From assembly GCA_016191785.1 (NCBI GenBank), contig JACPVJ010000006.1, positions 1-52,475 on the forward strand: DNA of 52,475 nt, read 5' to 3'. Every line of letters begins with the position of its first letter. The first letter of the stretch is position 1. Of this stretch, positions 25,426 through 33,129 are shown in pieces. Below the pieces are notes generated by a model. That model searched no databases. It had not been told where the DNA came from and worked only from the letters and a program-made list of their open reading frames with translations. Both the position numbers and the translations under genes were made by a program. The DNA comes from Myxococcales bacterium. Lineage in GTDB: Bacteria; Myxococcota_A; Polyangia; Polyangiales; Polyangiaceae.

Positions 25426-25860
25426 ATGCCTGACGACATGCACGACACCGAAGACTCGCTGGAAACGTCCTGGGCTCAACTCGGCCACCAGGTATCAGCA
25501 CACCATGACGCACACGAGCCCATGTCCTCGAACGACTTGGAGGCGCTCCAGAACTGGCTGCTCTACATGAGCGTGGAGATCACGACAGATCGAACTGCCG
25601 TGACGCTGAGGCGGGACATCATCCGGATCGCGATACATGCCGGTCTCAATCCTGCCGACATTCCAGAACGAGTTTTCCAGCAAGACCGGGACCTCAGCCA
25701 CCGGAGAACACGAGCTACCGAGTTCGGGTATGTCCCACGTCCGGAGGCGTCTACGAAGCTGGGCCGGGCAGTCCTCGACACCGCGCTCAGGCTTGGGACG
25801 ACGAACAACCGGATCGCCGCATCCGAGGAGCTGACCAATCTGGCCCGTCGTCTGCGGTGA
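25426..25860 (+). CDS. hypothetical protein
   Basis: About 144 aa, soluble and rich in charged residues, with a helical core (TLRRDIIRIAIHAGLNPADIPERVF). ATG 25426 has GGAG 10 bases upstream; ATG 25408 is an alternative. It begins a run of five tightly packed or overlapping small genes up to 27431, probably one transcript. No recognisable domain. Confidence 0.5.
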   Translation: MPDDMHDTEDSLETSWAQLGHQVSAHHDAHEPMSSNDLEALQNWLLYMSVEITTDRTAVTLRRDIIRIAIHAGLNPADIPERVFQQDRDLSHRRTRATEFGYVPRPEASTKLGRAVLDTALRLGTTNNRIAASEELTNLARRLR

Positions 25861-25895
25861 AGCACTTGTTGCACAGCAAGTACAGGAGGAACTTC

Positions 25896-26126
25896 ATGTC
25901 CATCCCTCAGAAACGCTCCGTAGCCGTCCGGTTCGATTTGCCAATCAAGCATCACGAGCAACTTCGTCATCTCTCTGTGTCCGAGCATCGACCGGCCAGC
26001 GAGTTGCTGGTCGATGCCGTTGAGCTGTTGCTCAGGTATCACGACGTACCAGGAGTTCCCGAGCCGCCCGGCAGGACGGGTCCGTTAATTGGTGATGTCG
26101 ATGTTGACCAAGGAGGCTCGTCGTGA
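25896..26126 (+). CDS. small ribbon-helix-helix-like protein
   Basis: 76 aa. ATG 25896 follows a strong AGGAGG at 6 bases. RSVAVRFDLPIKHHEQLRHL and ELLVDAVELLLRYHD give a strand-helix-helix layout resembling RHH regulators, like the protein at 22047. Its end overlaps the next GTG start by 4 bases. Confidence 0.6.
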   Translation: MSIPQKRSVAVRFDLPIKHHEQLRHLSVSEHRPASELLVDAVELLLRYHDVPGVPEPPGRTGPLIGDVDVDQGGSS

Positions 26127-26920
26127 GCCAGCTCCCGACAGTCATGCTGCCCGTTCGGGCACTTCTTGAGGCATTTGTGGTCGAGTCTCAGAGAGTGCTC
26201 TCCGACACGGAGCTGAATGACGCCTTGCGGCTGATGATCAAGGACTCCATGCACGTCTTTTTGCATCCGGAGGATTCACCTGAGTTCCGAGCAGGGCGCC
26301 CCTTCAAGAGCCAAGCGGGTGCTGAGAAGCTAAGGGGGCTCTGGAGATTGGCCATCACGAAGCTACTGACCGCGACCAGTTTCAACCCCAGTGGCGATCT
26401 GTTACAGACGGTCGGGCTACGGATAGCCGACGTGAAGCGTCTGAGGAACCAAACCGAAGAGATAGCGAGCGACGACGATCCCGTGGATGATCTCTTCGAC
26501 TACGTAGCCTCTCCTCCCACGTGGGACGAACTCCAGCACGTGTTCCGTCACGGCGGTGTGATGCGGCAGCACATCGCGGGCTACGGTGACTGCCTCGTCC
26601 TGGGCCATGTCGCTCACGGATCGATCTGTCGGACGTTGGAGATCACTATCTCCGACGGCCGGGTCATGCCATTCAACCTGCTGGACTCCGTTTTCCCGAC
26701 GCTCCGGCACCAGGGTAGCGACACGGTCAGTCTGATCAAGGGCATACCATGCGTCCCCGGGGCGCGGGGACGGTGCTGGACGTCCAGGCACGGACTGGCG
26801 CCAAGGAGGATCCGGTACTTCGCGGTCCGAGACGATGGTGTCCACTGGCTCGGCGCCGATGTGCAACCGGTTCTGTCGCACGCCGAAGAGGCGTCCGTCG
26901 AGATCGAAGGCTCGTCATGA
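26123..26920 (+). CDS. hypothetical protein
   Basis: 265 aa from a GTG that overlaps the preceding stop. The N-terminal half is helical (LPVRALLEAFVVESQRVLSD); the C-terminal half has strand-rich segments (CRTLEITISDGRVMPFNLLDSVF, YFAVRDDGVHWLGADVQP). No motif I can name. It overlaps the next gene by ATGA. Confidence 0.6.
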   Translation: MSQLPTVMLPVRALLEAFVVESQRVLSDTELNDALRLMIKDSMHVFLHPEDSPEFRAGRPFKSQAGAEKLRGLWRLAITKLLTATSFNPSGDLLQTVGLRIADVKRLRNQTEEIASDDDPVDDLFDYVASPPTWDELQHVFRHGGVMRQHIAGYGDCLVLGHVAHGSICRTLEITISDGRVMPFNLLDSVFPTLRHQGSDTVSLIKGIPCVPGARGRCWTSRHGLAPRRIRYFAVRDDGVHWLGADVQPVLSHAEEASVEIEGSS

Positions 26921-27201
26921 CCCCCGACCGACGCCACATCCTCGGCCCTCACATCCCTAGGCTCCAGGCCATTTTCGCCAAGCTCCAAGAGATCGAGGGC
27001 AACCCCGACATCGACTGGGTGGAACTTCTGGAGGCTCGGGAAGAGGCCGACCCGTTGTCGGACGACTCTTGGATGCGCGGGTACATCGTCGGCATGCTCG
27101 ATGCGCACGGCATCTCCATCGCGGAGGCCGTGCCGATGCTGAGGTCAGCTCCGAACCCACCTGAGAAAGTCACCAACTTCAGAGGAAGGAGGAACGCATG
27201 A
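26917..27201 (+). CDS. hypothetical protein
   Basis: 94 aa, mostly helical (IPRLQAIFAKLQEIEG, MRGYIVGMLDAHGISIAEAVPML) and acidic in the middle. It overlaps both neighbours by 4 bases, so it belongs to the same translationally coupled chain. Family unknown. Confidence 0.6.
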   Translation: MTPDRRHILGPHIPRLQAIFAKLQEIEGNPDIDWVELLEAREEADPLSDDSWMRGYIVGMLDAHGISIAEAVPMLRSAPNPPEKVTNFRGRRNA

Positions 27202-27431
27202 ACCGCCAGAAGCAATCTGAAGATATTCGCGTCGCCGACCCCGAGTACAGTGTGGCAGAACGGGTCGCTGCCTGGGAAGCCGCAGACGATGGGGATCGTC
27301 GGCTGCTGATCGCGATCTATTTCGCCGATGCCCGGTTCGCGAAGGCTCAGCTATCACGGATGCGCTCCAAAGAATCGCAAGAAGATACGAGTTCTGATTG
27401 CTCCAACGCTGCTGGACAACCCATGGCTTGA
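27198..27431 (+). CDS. hypothetical protein
   Basis: 77 aa. The middle (YSVAERVAAWEAADDGDRRL) and the helix after it (LLIAIYFADARFAKAQL) look like a small helical domain; the tail is polar. It is the last gene of the overlapping chain; the 93 bp that follow separate it from a convergent operon and contain an 11-bp direct repeat (GGGCTCGACCG, twice). Confidence 0.5.
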   Translation: MNRQKQSEDIRVADPEYSVAERVAAWEAADDGDRRLLIAIYFADARFAKAQLSRMRSKESQEDTSSDCSNAAGQPMA

Positions 27432-27524
27432 CGCAGGAGCCATCAGGCCACAGGGCTCGACCGGGGCTCGACCGTGGGCAGGGCGTCTGTGACGTCGAAA
27501 GTGGCCAGGCCAGGATCGCTTTGC

Positions 27525-28787
27525 TCAGCTTTGCACCCAGCAGAGAAGGTGCTCTGCTCCGACAGCCTGCTTCGGCAGGCCGATGGGATCCATGAACGGT
27601 GGCTTTTCGATCAACGAAGATACGACCGGCGCGATCAATCGAGCCTGGACCGGTGCAAGGCTGGTCGGGTCTACCAGCACGGTCAGTGTCTTTCCCATCG
27701 TCACGTGGGGCTCGAATCCAGCGATACAAAGCGCAAAGGCTGGCTCTGGAAAGAAGGCGTTGAGTAGCGGCAGGCTCGAAAGACGAAGGCCAGCCCGACT
27801 CGGGTAGCCCGAGAACTCCTTCGCCTTTTCGACGGAAGAAAAGACCGGAAGGTAGATCACGTCCGCTCCGAGAAACGGAGCTGGGCGTGGGCTCCCAACG
27901 AGAATGTTGGGCTGCTCTTCTGGCGGGATCTTGCCCGGTTTTGGTAGTGTTCCGTCCCACACACCAAGGCAGACAGCGTCAACGAAGTCGCGCATCCCAT
28001 CGAGTGCTTCTCGAACAACCGTTTCTAGATGCCTGCGCTCGGTGTACTTCCACTGGTGCGCACGTGCGTCGTCCACGATGCTGTTGAGGTCGGGCATGAG
28101 GAGGAGATTGCGCTGTGGATCGTCTGCTTCGGGCTCCAAACAGCCCGGTGGAAAATACGCACCGGCATCGCCTCTCCAACCGCGATGGTAGAGAACGTTG
28201 CGGTGCTTGTTCAGTGCATCGAACCAGTCTATCCGTTCCCGCAAACGGTGAACTTCGTCCACGTCCATGATCTTTGCCTGGCTCTTGATTGCATCAGAGG
28301 CGTGCCATTTCCTCGTCCCGTTTCGCCTAGCGGCAATGTGAACTACTTCATCAACGACTGTTCGAGCCGCGCCAAGTGCGGCAGCCCCTTCGAAAACGGC
28401 GGAGGAAACAGATGCGTCGTAGAGGAGTGGGGCGCCGACCACCAGCCGACGCTCGGCGAGGTGCTGGGTAACATTCCAGAAACGGTGCCCGTGATACTCG
28501 GCACGACAAGTCGTCGTGGAGAGGGACAGCAAGAGCGCTGTTCGCTCATCGGGTGGGATGGAGTCGAGCGCAGGACCAGGCCGCTCCTCCTCCGGCATGC
28601 CTTCGAGAATGAGCCGATTGTCGGCCAGTAGGCGGACCATGTTCGACCGCTGCGTGTTTGGATCATGCAGCCCGAGATCAGAACGAAGGGGCAGTAGGTA
28701 GCCAAGCAGTCCTGGACCCTTGGTGTTGAGCACCGGCCCAGAGCTGAAGACCTCCTGTCTCCGCTTCCTGGAGCGTTCCTTCTTCAT
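27525..28787 (-). CDS. HEPN-like protein, last gene of the TIR operon
   Basis: 420 aa. Residues 185-205 hold an R(X)4H motif, Arg196-Asn-x3-His201 (KHRNVLYHRGW), in a helical context typical of HEPN RNases. N-terminal helices include VFEGAAALGAARTVVDEVVHI. The C-terminal third (about 290-420) has a strand-rich region (FALCIAGFEPHVTMG) I cannot assign. It is the fourth gene of the minus-strand operon with two TIR proteins, 25 bp after the 180-aa protein. Inference: an RNase effector or toxin triggered by the TIR products. The motif is suggestive, not proof of nuclease activity. Confidence 0.6.
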   Translation of the reverse strand: MKKERSRKRRQEVFSSGPVLNTKGPGLLGYLLPLRSDLGLHDPNTQRSNMVRLLADNRLILEGMPEEERPGPALDSIPPDERTALLLSLSTTTCRAEYHGHRFWNVTQHLAERRLVVGAPLLYDASVSSAVFEGAAALGAARTVVDEVVHIAARRNGTRKWHASDAIKSQAKIMDVDEVHRLRERIDWFDALNKHRNVLYHRGWRGDAGAYFPPGCLEPEADDPQRNLLLMPDLNSIVDDARAHQWKYTERRHLETVVREALDGMRDFVDAVCLGVWDGTLPKPGKIPPEEQPNILVGSPRPAPFLGADVIYLPVFSSVEKAKEFSGYPSRAGLRLSSLPLLNAFFPEPAFALCIAGFEPHVTMGKTLTVLVDPTSLAPVQARLIAPVVSSLIEKPPFMDPIGLPKQAVGAEHLLCWVQS

Positions 28788-28812
28788 CGACCGGCCAAGG
28801 AGAGCAAACGGG

Positions 28813-29355
28813 CTAACCAGCGTTCCCCTCAGGCTCGATCAACGACTCCACCCCCGCTGCCTCGGCCAGCGCTTCTGCGTATGCCCTGAGCTTCGGCCGC
28901 ATCTCAGCAAGGGCCTGACGGAGTTCAGTAGCTTTCTCCCACGCTCGCTCGTGAGCGACCTTGCTCGTTTTCGGGTCCCGGGTCTCTTCGTAATCGGAGA
29001 GGAGCGGATGCCACTTGGCCAGCAATGGCCGGAGCAAGCGATTGAGGACCGCGACTGCCACGTAGCCAAAGGTCAGCGTGTGCTTCTTCTTCGATCTGGC
29101 GACCGAAGGACCGTGGCTACGAAGAATATCCCTGGTGGTTCCGAAGAGTGAGTGCAGGGAAGACAGGGCCTCCCGCAACGTGCCTTCGTCGGGGTGAAGA
29201 TCCACGATGGCGACCCGAGTCACCAGCTCGACGTACATCTCCCAGGCGGCTTTCTGCTGGGCCTCATCGGCTTCCCATGTCCCGTCTACGGTCAGCAAGC
29301 CGAGGTTCAGCTTCACCGCAGTCTTGTTGAGGCGAGCTTTTGTTTCCTTGGACAT
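28813..29355 (-). CDS. conserved helical protein linked to TIR genes, function unknown
   Basis: 180 aa, all helical with many charged residues and no hydrophobic span long enough to be a clear membrane helix. LTFGYVAVAVLNRLLRPLLAKWHPLLSDYE at 94-123 is the most conserved-looking part, followed by a probable coiled coil (KATELRQALAEMRPKLRAYAEALA). It starts 1 bp after the stop of the TIR gene upstream, so the stoichiometry is probably coupled. I know no function; an adaptor, sensor or effector role is inferred from position. Confidence 0.7.
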   Translation of the reverse strand: MSKETKARLNKTAVKLNLGLLTVDGTWEADEAQQKAAWEMYVELVTRVAIVDLHPDEGTLREALSSLHSLFGTTRDILRSHGPSVARSKKKHTLTFGYVAVAVLNRLLRPLLAKWHPLLSDYEETRDPKTSKVAHERAWEKATELRQALAEMRPKLRAYAEALAEAAGVESLIEPEGNAG

Positions 29356-29356
29356 G

Positions 29357-29827
29357 TCAGCTCCCCGGATCCTGGTCGAGCCAACGGTCGAGAGCTTCGG
29401 GATCCCAGGTGAGCATCTTCGTGGACCTGCCGTTCATCAACGCTCCCGGTGGGGTTGCCGCCTCGTGCCCCTTGAGGAACATACCCCGGATCCGCTTCCA
29501 GGTGTTCTCTCGGGAGAGTGGCTGCTTCATGGCGAAGAACGTGTTGATCTCCCAAGTCACCCACTCGCTCGCGTGCGTGCTCGGGCCGATCAAGACGACA
29601 AGCTTCGAGGCGTTTTGGAACTTCGAGATGATCTCGTCTCGCACGGGTTTCGACCTTGGGTCGGACGGCGGGTACGGCAGGGGTTTCCCGGCGCGGTCGG
29701 TCACTGGCTCCTTCAGGGAGTGGTCCCGGAAGTCCAGCGGGTGGTTCGGGTTCTGGACGAGCGCCTTGAACCCGTTCACCTGCTGGTAGTCGTCGTGGTC
29801 GAAGCTGACGAAGACGTTGGTTGCCAT
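29357..29827 (-). CDS. TIR-domain protein, ThsB-like (TIR 1)
   Basis: 156 aa. ATG 29827 is preceded by GGAG at 8 bases; the frame stays open upstream but that extension overlaps TIR 2 and is not TIR-like. It reads ATNVFVSFDHDD at the first strand, SKLVVLIGPSTHASEWV, and Glu93 in VTWEINTFF, the catalytic-type glutamate of ThsB TIR proteins. Family members cleave NAD+ into cyclic ADP-ribose isomers that activate a partner on phage infection. It lies 14 bp after TIR 2 and 1 bp before the 180-aa gene. No SIR2-containing ThsA lies nearby. Confidence 0.82.
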   Translation of the reverse strand: MATNVFVSFDHDDYQQVNGFKALVQNPNHPLDFRDHSLKEPVTDRAGKPLPYPPSDPRSKPVRDEIISKFQNASKLVVLIGPSTHASEWVTWEINTFFAMKQPLSRENTWKRIRGMFLKGHEAATPPGALMNGRSTKMLTWDPEALDRWLDQDPGS

Positions 29828-29841
29828 TGTGCTTTCTCCAA

Positions 29842-30384
29842 TTAGGTCCAAGACGCCGCGGACTTGTTCTTGCGGAAGAGCGGGTAGGACTTGTCCGGTT
29901 CGATCCTCTTCTTGTTGAGCCAAGCCTGGTGGACGAAGTCTTGAAGTTCGTCCGGATCCTCGGTCCAGTCGGCCATCACGGCGTACCCGCACGCGACGTT
30001 GTCGTACAACCGGGGAGGGACGGTGCCAGGATGGTATTGGCCCGAGCGATAGTCAGCCCGTGCCGGTAACAACAAGCCGAGAAGGCCGGACCTCGGATTC
30101 AGCGCTGTGTTCCGGATGCTCGACGAAATCTCCCAGTCCACGTGCTTCCGCTGCCACGTCTCGTCCCCGATCAACACGACGGTGACGGCCGTCTTCCTGA
30201 GATAGTCATCCCGGATCTTCCTACGGATCGTCTCTTCGGGGAGCGCAGGATCGATATCGTTGATCCCGACCGCGCCGGGGATCACGGCACCGAATCGGTT
30301 GCCGAACCTGTACTGGAAGATGTTCCGGTAGCTCTGGTCGTTGGCGTGGTGATAGCTGATGAAGACCTTGTGGCGGTAGGGCAT
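29842..30384 (-). CDS. TIR-domain protein, ThsB-like (TIR 2), first gene of the operon
   Basis: 180 aa. HKVFISYHHANDQSYRNIF is the first TIR strand and loop, TAVTVVLIGDETWQRK the fourth strand, and Glu85 in HVDWEISSSI the presumed catalytic residue. A C-terminal segment (about 110-180) is longer than in TIR 1. The two TIR proteins are distant paralogues; having both may allow two signals or a heterodimer. The operon diverges from the gene at 30566 across 181 bp, which should hold its promoter. Confidence 0.82.
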   Translation of the reverse strand: MPYRHKVFISYHHANDQSYRNIFQYRFGNRFGAVIPGAVGINDIDPALPEETIRRKIRDDYLRKTAVTVVLIGDETWQRKHVDWEISSSIRNTALNPRSGLLGLLLPARADYRSGQYHPGTVPPRLYDNVACGYAVMADWTEDPDELQDFVHQAWLNKKRIEPDKSYPLFRKNKSAASWT

Positions 30385-30565
30385 GGCAGATCTCGCTCCA
30401 TGGACGCTCGCTCCATGCCAGCAGCCGTCAAGAAGGCGTCGGACATTCTTCGTCCGGGGCCAGGGGACGGGGGCCCGTCAGGTTCTGACGCGTGCCAAGG
30501 GTTTTTCTCCACTCGGAGGCACTTTCAGACACGCGGATTGCGCCCCGATGATAGTCTAGGTGCTG

Positions 30566-31438
30566 ATGCCCCGTGGCTCCGCTGACACTCCTCCGCTCGA
30601 CAGATCGGTGATTCTGGTTGCGAGCAGAGACGACCTTGTCTCCTGCACCTCCCGCGCGGTCGCGGTTGCAAGTCAGGCCCTGAACAAACTCTGGATGGGC
30701 CCTTTCTTTCCAGTTGACAAGTTCGCACAAAAGGTCGGAACGCTGACTGGCCCTCTGCTCTATGGGAGGCGAACTGAGGAGGAGCTTCTTCAGCAACTCG
30801 AAAAGGTGCTGGACCTTGGCGTGCCAGTAGTGCGGTACGAACCCAGTGAAGCCGTACGATTGTTTCGATTTGGCATTGGGCACACGCCGAGGGGCGGGAC
30901 GATCTACGTGCAGCATCCGCTCTTCACCGACAGCTATCTAGCCCCCGAGGAATTCAGCAAGACGCTTGCCAGGGAAAAGGAAGCGGCGTTCCGGCAGTTG
31001 GCCTCCTCACTCGGGGCAAGAGAGCTACGATTGACTAGCGCCGAGGCGCGGACGGAGAAAAGGTCGTTTGGCGCGAAAGTGTCCATCCCCGAAGCGGCCA
31101 CCCAAGTGGGGGTCAAGGTCGTTTTTGATGAACGAGGTGGGCTCGTGAAGCAAGTCTACTCAAGATTCGGGCCGCCCCGGCACCCACCGCGCGTTCCAGA
31201 TGACCTCCGAGGCTGGGCGGAAATGGACCCGGACCTGCGAACGATGGCGAGAGATCGAATCGAAGGGCATCTGCTGGAGAACAGGCTCACGCTGGAGTTC
31301 AAGCAGAGCATGGGCGTAGGCGGGGAGATCGCCGCAAGGGTCGCAGGAAAGGGACTGACTGCCAGCGGAACCTTCGAAACGTTGTTCCATTCGGTGTGGC
31401 ATTTCGAGGCGGAGTACTGGCCCATCGAAGCTGACTGA
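30566..31438 (+). CDS. hypothetical protein beside the TIR operon
   Basis: About 290 aa. ATG 30566 follows TAGG at 6 bases; GTG 30560 is an alternative. No membrane span or catalytic motif is obvious. The N-terminal half is alpha/beta; FRFGIGHTPRGGTIYVQHPLF and the C-terminal LTLEFKQSMGVGGEIAARVAG / TLFHSVWHFEAEYWPIE segments look well structured. It is divergent from the TIR operon and convergent with the next operon. I do not recognise it. Confidence 0.6.
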   Translation: MPRGSADTPPLDRSVILVASRDDLVSCTSRAVAVASQALNKLWMGPFFPVDKFAQKVGTLTGPLLYGRRTEEELLQQLEKVLDLGVPVVRYEPSEAVRLFRFGIGHTPRGGTIYVQHPLFTDSYLAPEEFSKTLAREKEAAFRQLASSLGARELRLTSAEARTEKRSFGAKVSIPEAATQVGVKVVFDERGGLVKQVYSRFGPPRHPPRVPDDLRGWAEMDPDLRTMARDRIEGHLLENRLTLEFKQSMGVGGEIAARVAGKGLTASGTFETLFHSVWHFEAEYWPIEAD

Positions 31439-31550
31439 AACGGCCGGCAATGCAGTGTCCGGGCGAGCGGACGAGCGTGGAGCATTCCGGCCTTCCATCG
31501 CACGCGAGCGAGAAGTCGCCGGTACGGCAAGCAACCGCCAGATCTCGGGA

Positions 31551-31964
31551 CTAGGATCGCTCCCTCAGCCACCCCACCGCCCCCTCGACATCGAGGAGAT
31601 ATTTCTCCACTGTTTCGAGCGCGAACTCTTCCGGCAAGCAGTCCTGGAACTTCGAGAGCCGATAGTTCGGCAGTCTTCCGAGCAGCGCCCTCCGAAATGT
31701 CTCCTCCGTCCAGAACGCCGGCTCGGACATCCTGCCGATGGCCGCCCGAACGGTTTCGTGCCCGATCCCGTTGCCCTCGATCCGGAGCAGGAAGTTATCT
31801 GCGATGACCTTCCAGCCCTCTTTGATTTCGAAGCCGTACTTGAGCGTGTGGTTGATCCGGCCCCCGGCAAACGTCCACCAGCGGGCAACTCCGGGCTCGA
31901 TCTGGAGCGGCAGATAGAGCCGCCCGTGCGGTTGGAATGCCGGCCCGCCTATCGCTGCACACAT
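31551..31964 (-). CDS. conserved hypothetical protein, partner of the metallophosphoesterase
   Basis: 137 aa. The core (WWTFAGGRINHTLKYGFEI, WKVIADNFLLRIEGNGIG, ETVRAAIGRM) looks like a compact alpha/beta domain followed by helices. Its start lies 16 bases inside the metallophosphoesterase gene, so translation is coupled. Function unknown. Confidence 0.6.
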   Translation of the reverse strand: MCAAIGGPAFQPHGRLYLPLQIEPGVARWWTFAGGRINHTLKYGFEIKEGWKVIADNFLLRIEGNGIGHETVRAAIGRMSEPAFWTEETFRRALLGRLPNYRLSKFQDCLPEEFALETVEKYLLDVEGAVGWLRERS

Positions 31965-32905
31965 CGCCGCTCCACCTTCACCGTGTCGCCCTTCAGCAGG
32001 AACACGCAGTAGCCGCCGCTGTCGCCCGAATCCGGCGAGGACGAGAACAGACTCGGCCGTGTGTCCAATGCCGCCACGCTGGCACAGACCGTGCTGTTGT
32101 GTGTCGTCACTCGGTACCTGTGCCGATGCCCGAACACGTGCAGCAGGGGTGCGGGTCCGGTAGCCGCAAGGTGAGAAAGGCGCTCGTGGGTCAGCAGAAT
32201 GGTGCGGCGAGGGTCCAGCGTCGCGAGGATTGCATCCACTTGCGCCCGATTCGCCGTGAGCACCTGCTTGTGAACTTCCTGCTCGTCAGCACGGTAGGCT
32301 GCCCACGTCGCTGACGCTTGGAACGCTTCGATGGGCTTCCGGGCTGCACGCTCTGCTTCCTGGGCTCGGAGACTCCGCGTCTCTTCGATTGCTTCTTTGC
32401 ACCGGCGATATGCCTGCGTTCTGCGGTCCATTCGGATCCCACTGAGCGCAGCCAACTTGTCGGCGGCTTCCTGTTGCGCCTCAGCCGCTCCCGCCTGGGC
32501 CTGAGCGTCGGCATCCACCTCTAGCCGGGTCTTCTCTGCTAGCAGTTCGTGGTGACGGGCTCTGAGGCGATCCATCCTCTCGCGAAAGATCGGGTTCTTG
32601 CCCCAACTTGTCGGGCAACCACTGAAGCCCGTGACGTAGTAGCGGCCTAGTTCGTGTGCCTGGTGATGCACAACCTGAAACCCTGGACCCCGAGCAAGGT
32701 CGTACTCAGTCTTGTTGTCCCAGTTTCCGAAGACAAGAAATGTCGGGCAGCCAAAGGTCGCGACAATGCTCTGGAGTTCGTCGAGGCTCCGATTGCCAAT
32801 GTCACCGGCGACCAGGATCCCGTCGTAGTTGTTAGCCTCCTGCGCCCGAAGCTTGCGCACGGCGTCCATGTTGTCGTGCATGTCGCTGAAGGCTAGGAGC
32901 TTCAT
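31949..32905 (-). CDS. calcineurin-like metallophosphoesterase with coiled-coil insertion
   Basis: 318 aa. Metal motifs: FSDMHDN (DxH), GDIGNRSLDE (GD), FGNWDNK (GNxD, Trp in place of His as in YfcE-like phosphodiesterases), LTHERL and FGHRHRYR (GHxH). A stretch of roughly 100 residues rich in Ala, Glu, Arg and Gln (about 125-215) splits the domain and should form a coiled-coil hairpin. The start at 32905 gives MKLLAFSDMHDN; no strong ribosome site is seen. It probably hydrolyses a phosphodiester in the cytoplasm; the insert suggests oligomerisation or partner docking. It diverges from the type I restriction operon. Confidence 0.8.
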   Translation of the reverse strand: MKLLAFSDMHDNMDAVRKLRAQEANNYDGILVAGDIGNRSLDELQSIVATFGCPTFLVFGNWDNKTEYDLARGPGFQVVHHQAHELGRYYVTGFSGCPTSWGKNPIFRERMDRLRARHHELLAEKTRLEVDADAQAQAGAAEAQQEAADKLAALSGIRMDRRTQAYRRCKEAIEETRSLRAQEAERAARKPIEAFQASATWAAYRADEQEVHKQVLTANRAQVDAILATLDPRRTILLTHERLSHLAATGPAPLLHVFGHRHRYRVTTHNSTVCASVAALDTRPSLFSSSPDSGDSGGYCVFLLKGDTVKVERRCVQR

Positions 32906-33129
32906 GGCGTCGGCGCAGGGTGGTGAGCGAGGACGAGAAATGGCCGGGCTCGGCCGGGCCGGGGATGCCGTCCCAACCAGGAACGCCCGAGCCCAGGAAA
33001 GTTGTTCCGGCCCGACCCTCCAGGCAACCCGGCCCCTCCTCGGCCGCCTTGATCTCCAGCACCCCAGCCACCCTCGACCTCGGCCCCGTCCCCGGCGATG
33101 ATGTCCGTCCCTTCCGGGGCGGGACGAAG

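Noticed and set aside
29828..29992. N-terminal extension of TIR 1 upstream of 29827
   Set aside because: It overlaps TIR 2, is unlike any TIR sequence, and a ribosome site fits ATG 29827.
27525..30384. Canonical Thoeris system
   Set aside because: No SIR2/SLOG ThsA is present; only the TIR proteins match, so I describe it as Thoeris-like at most.
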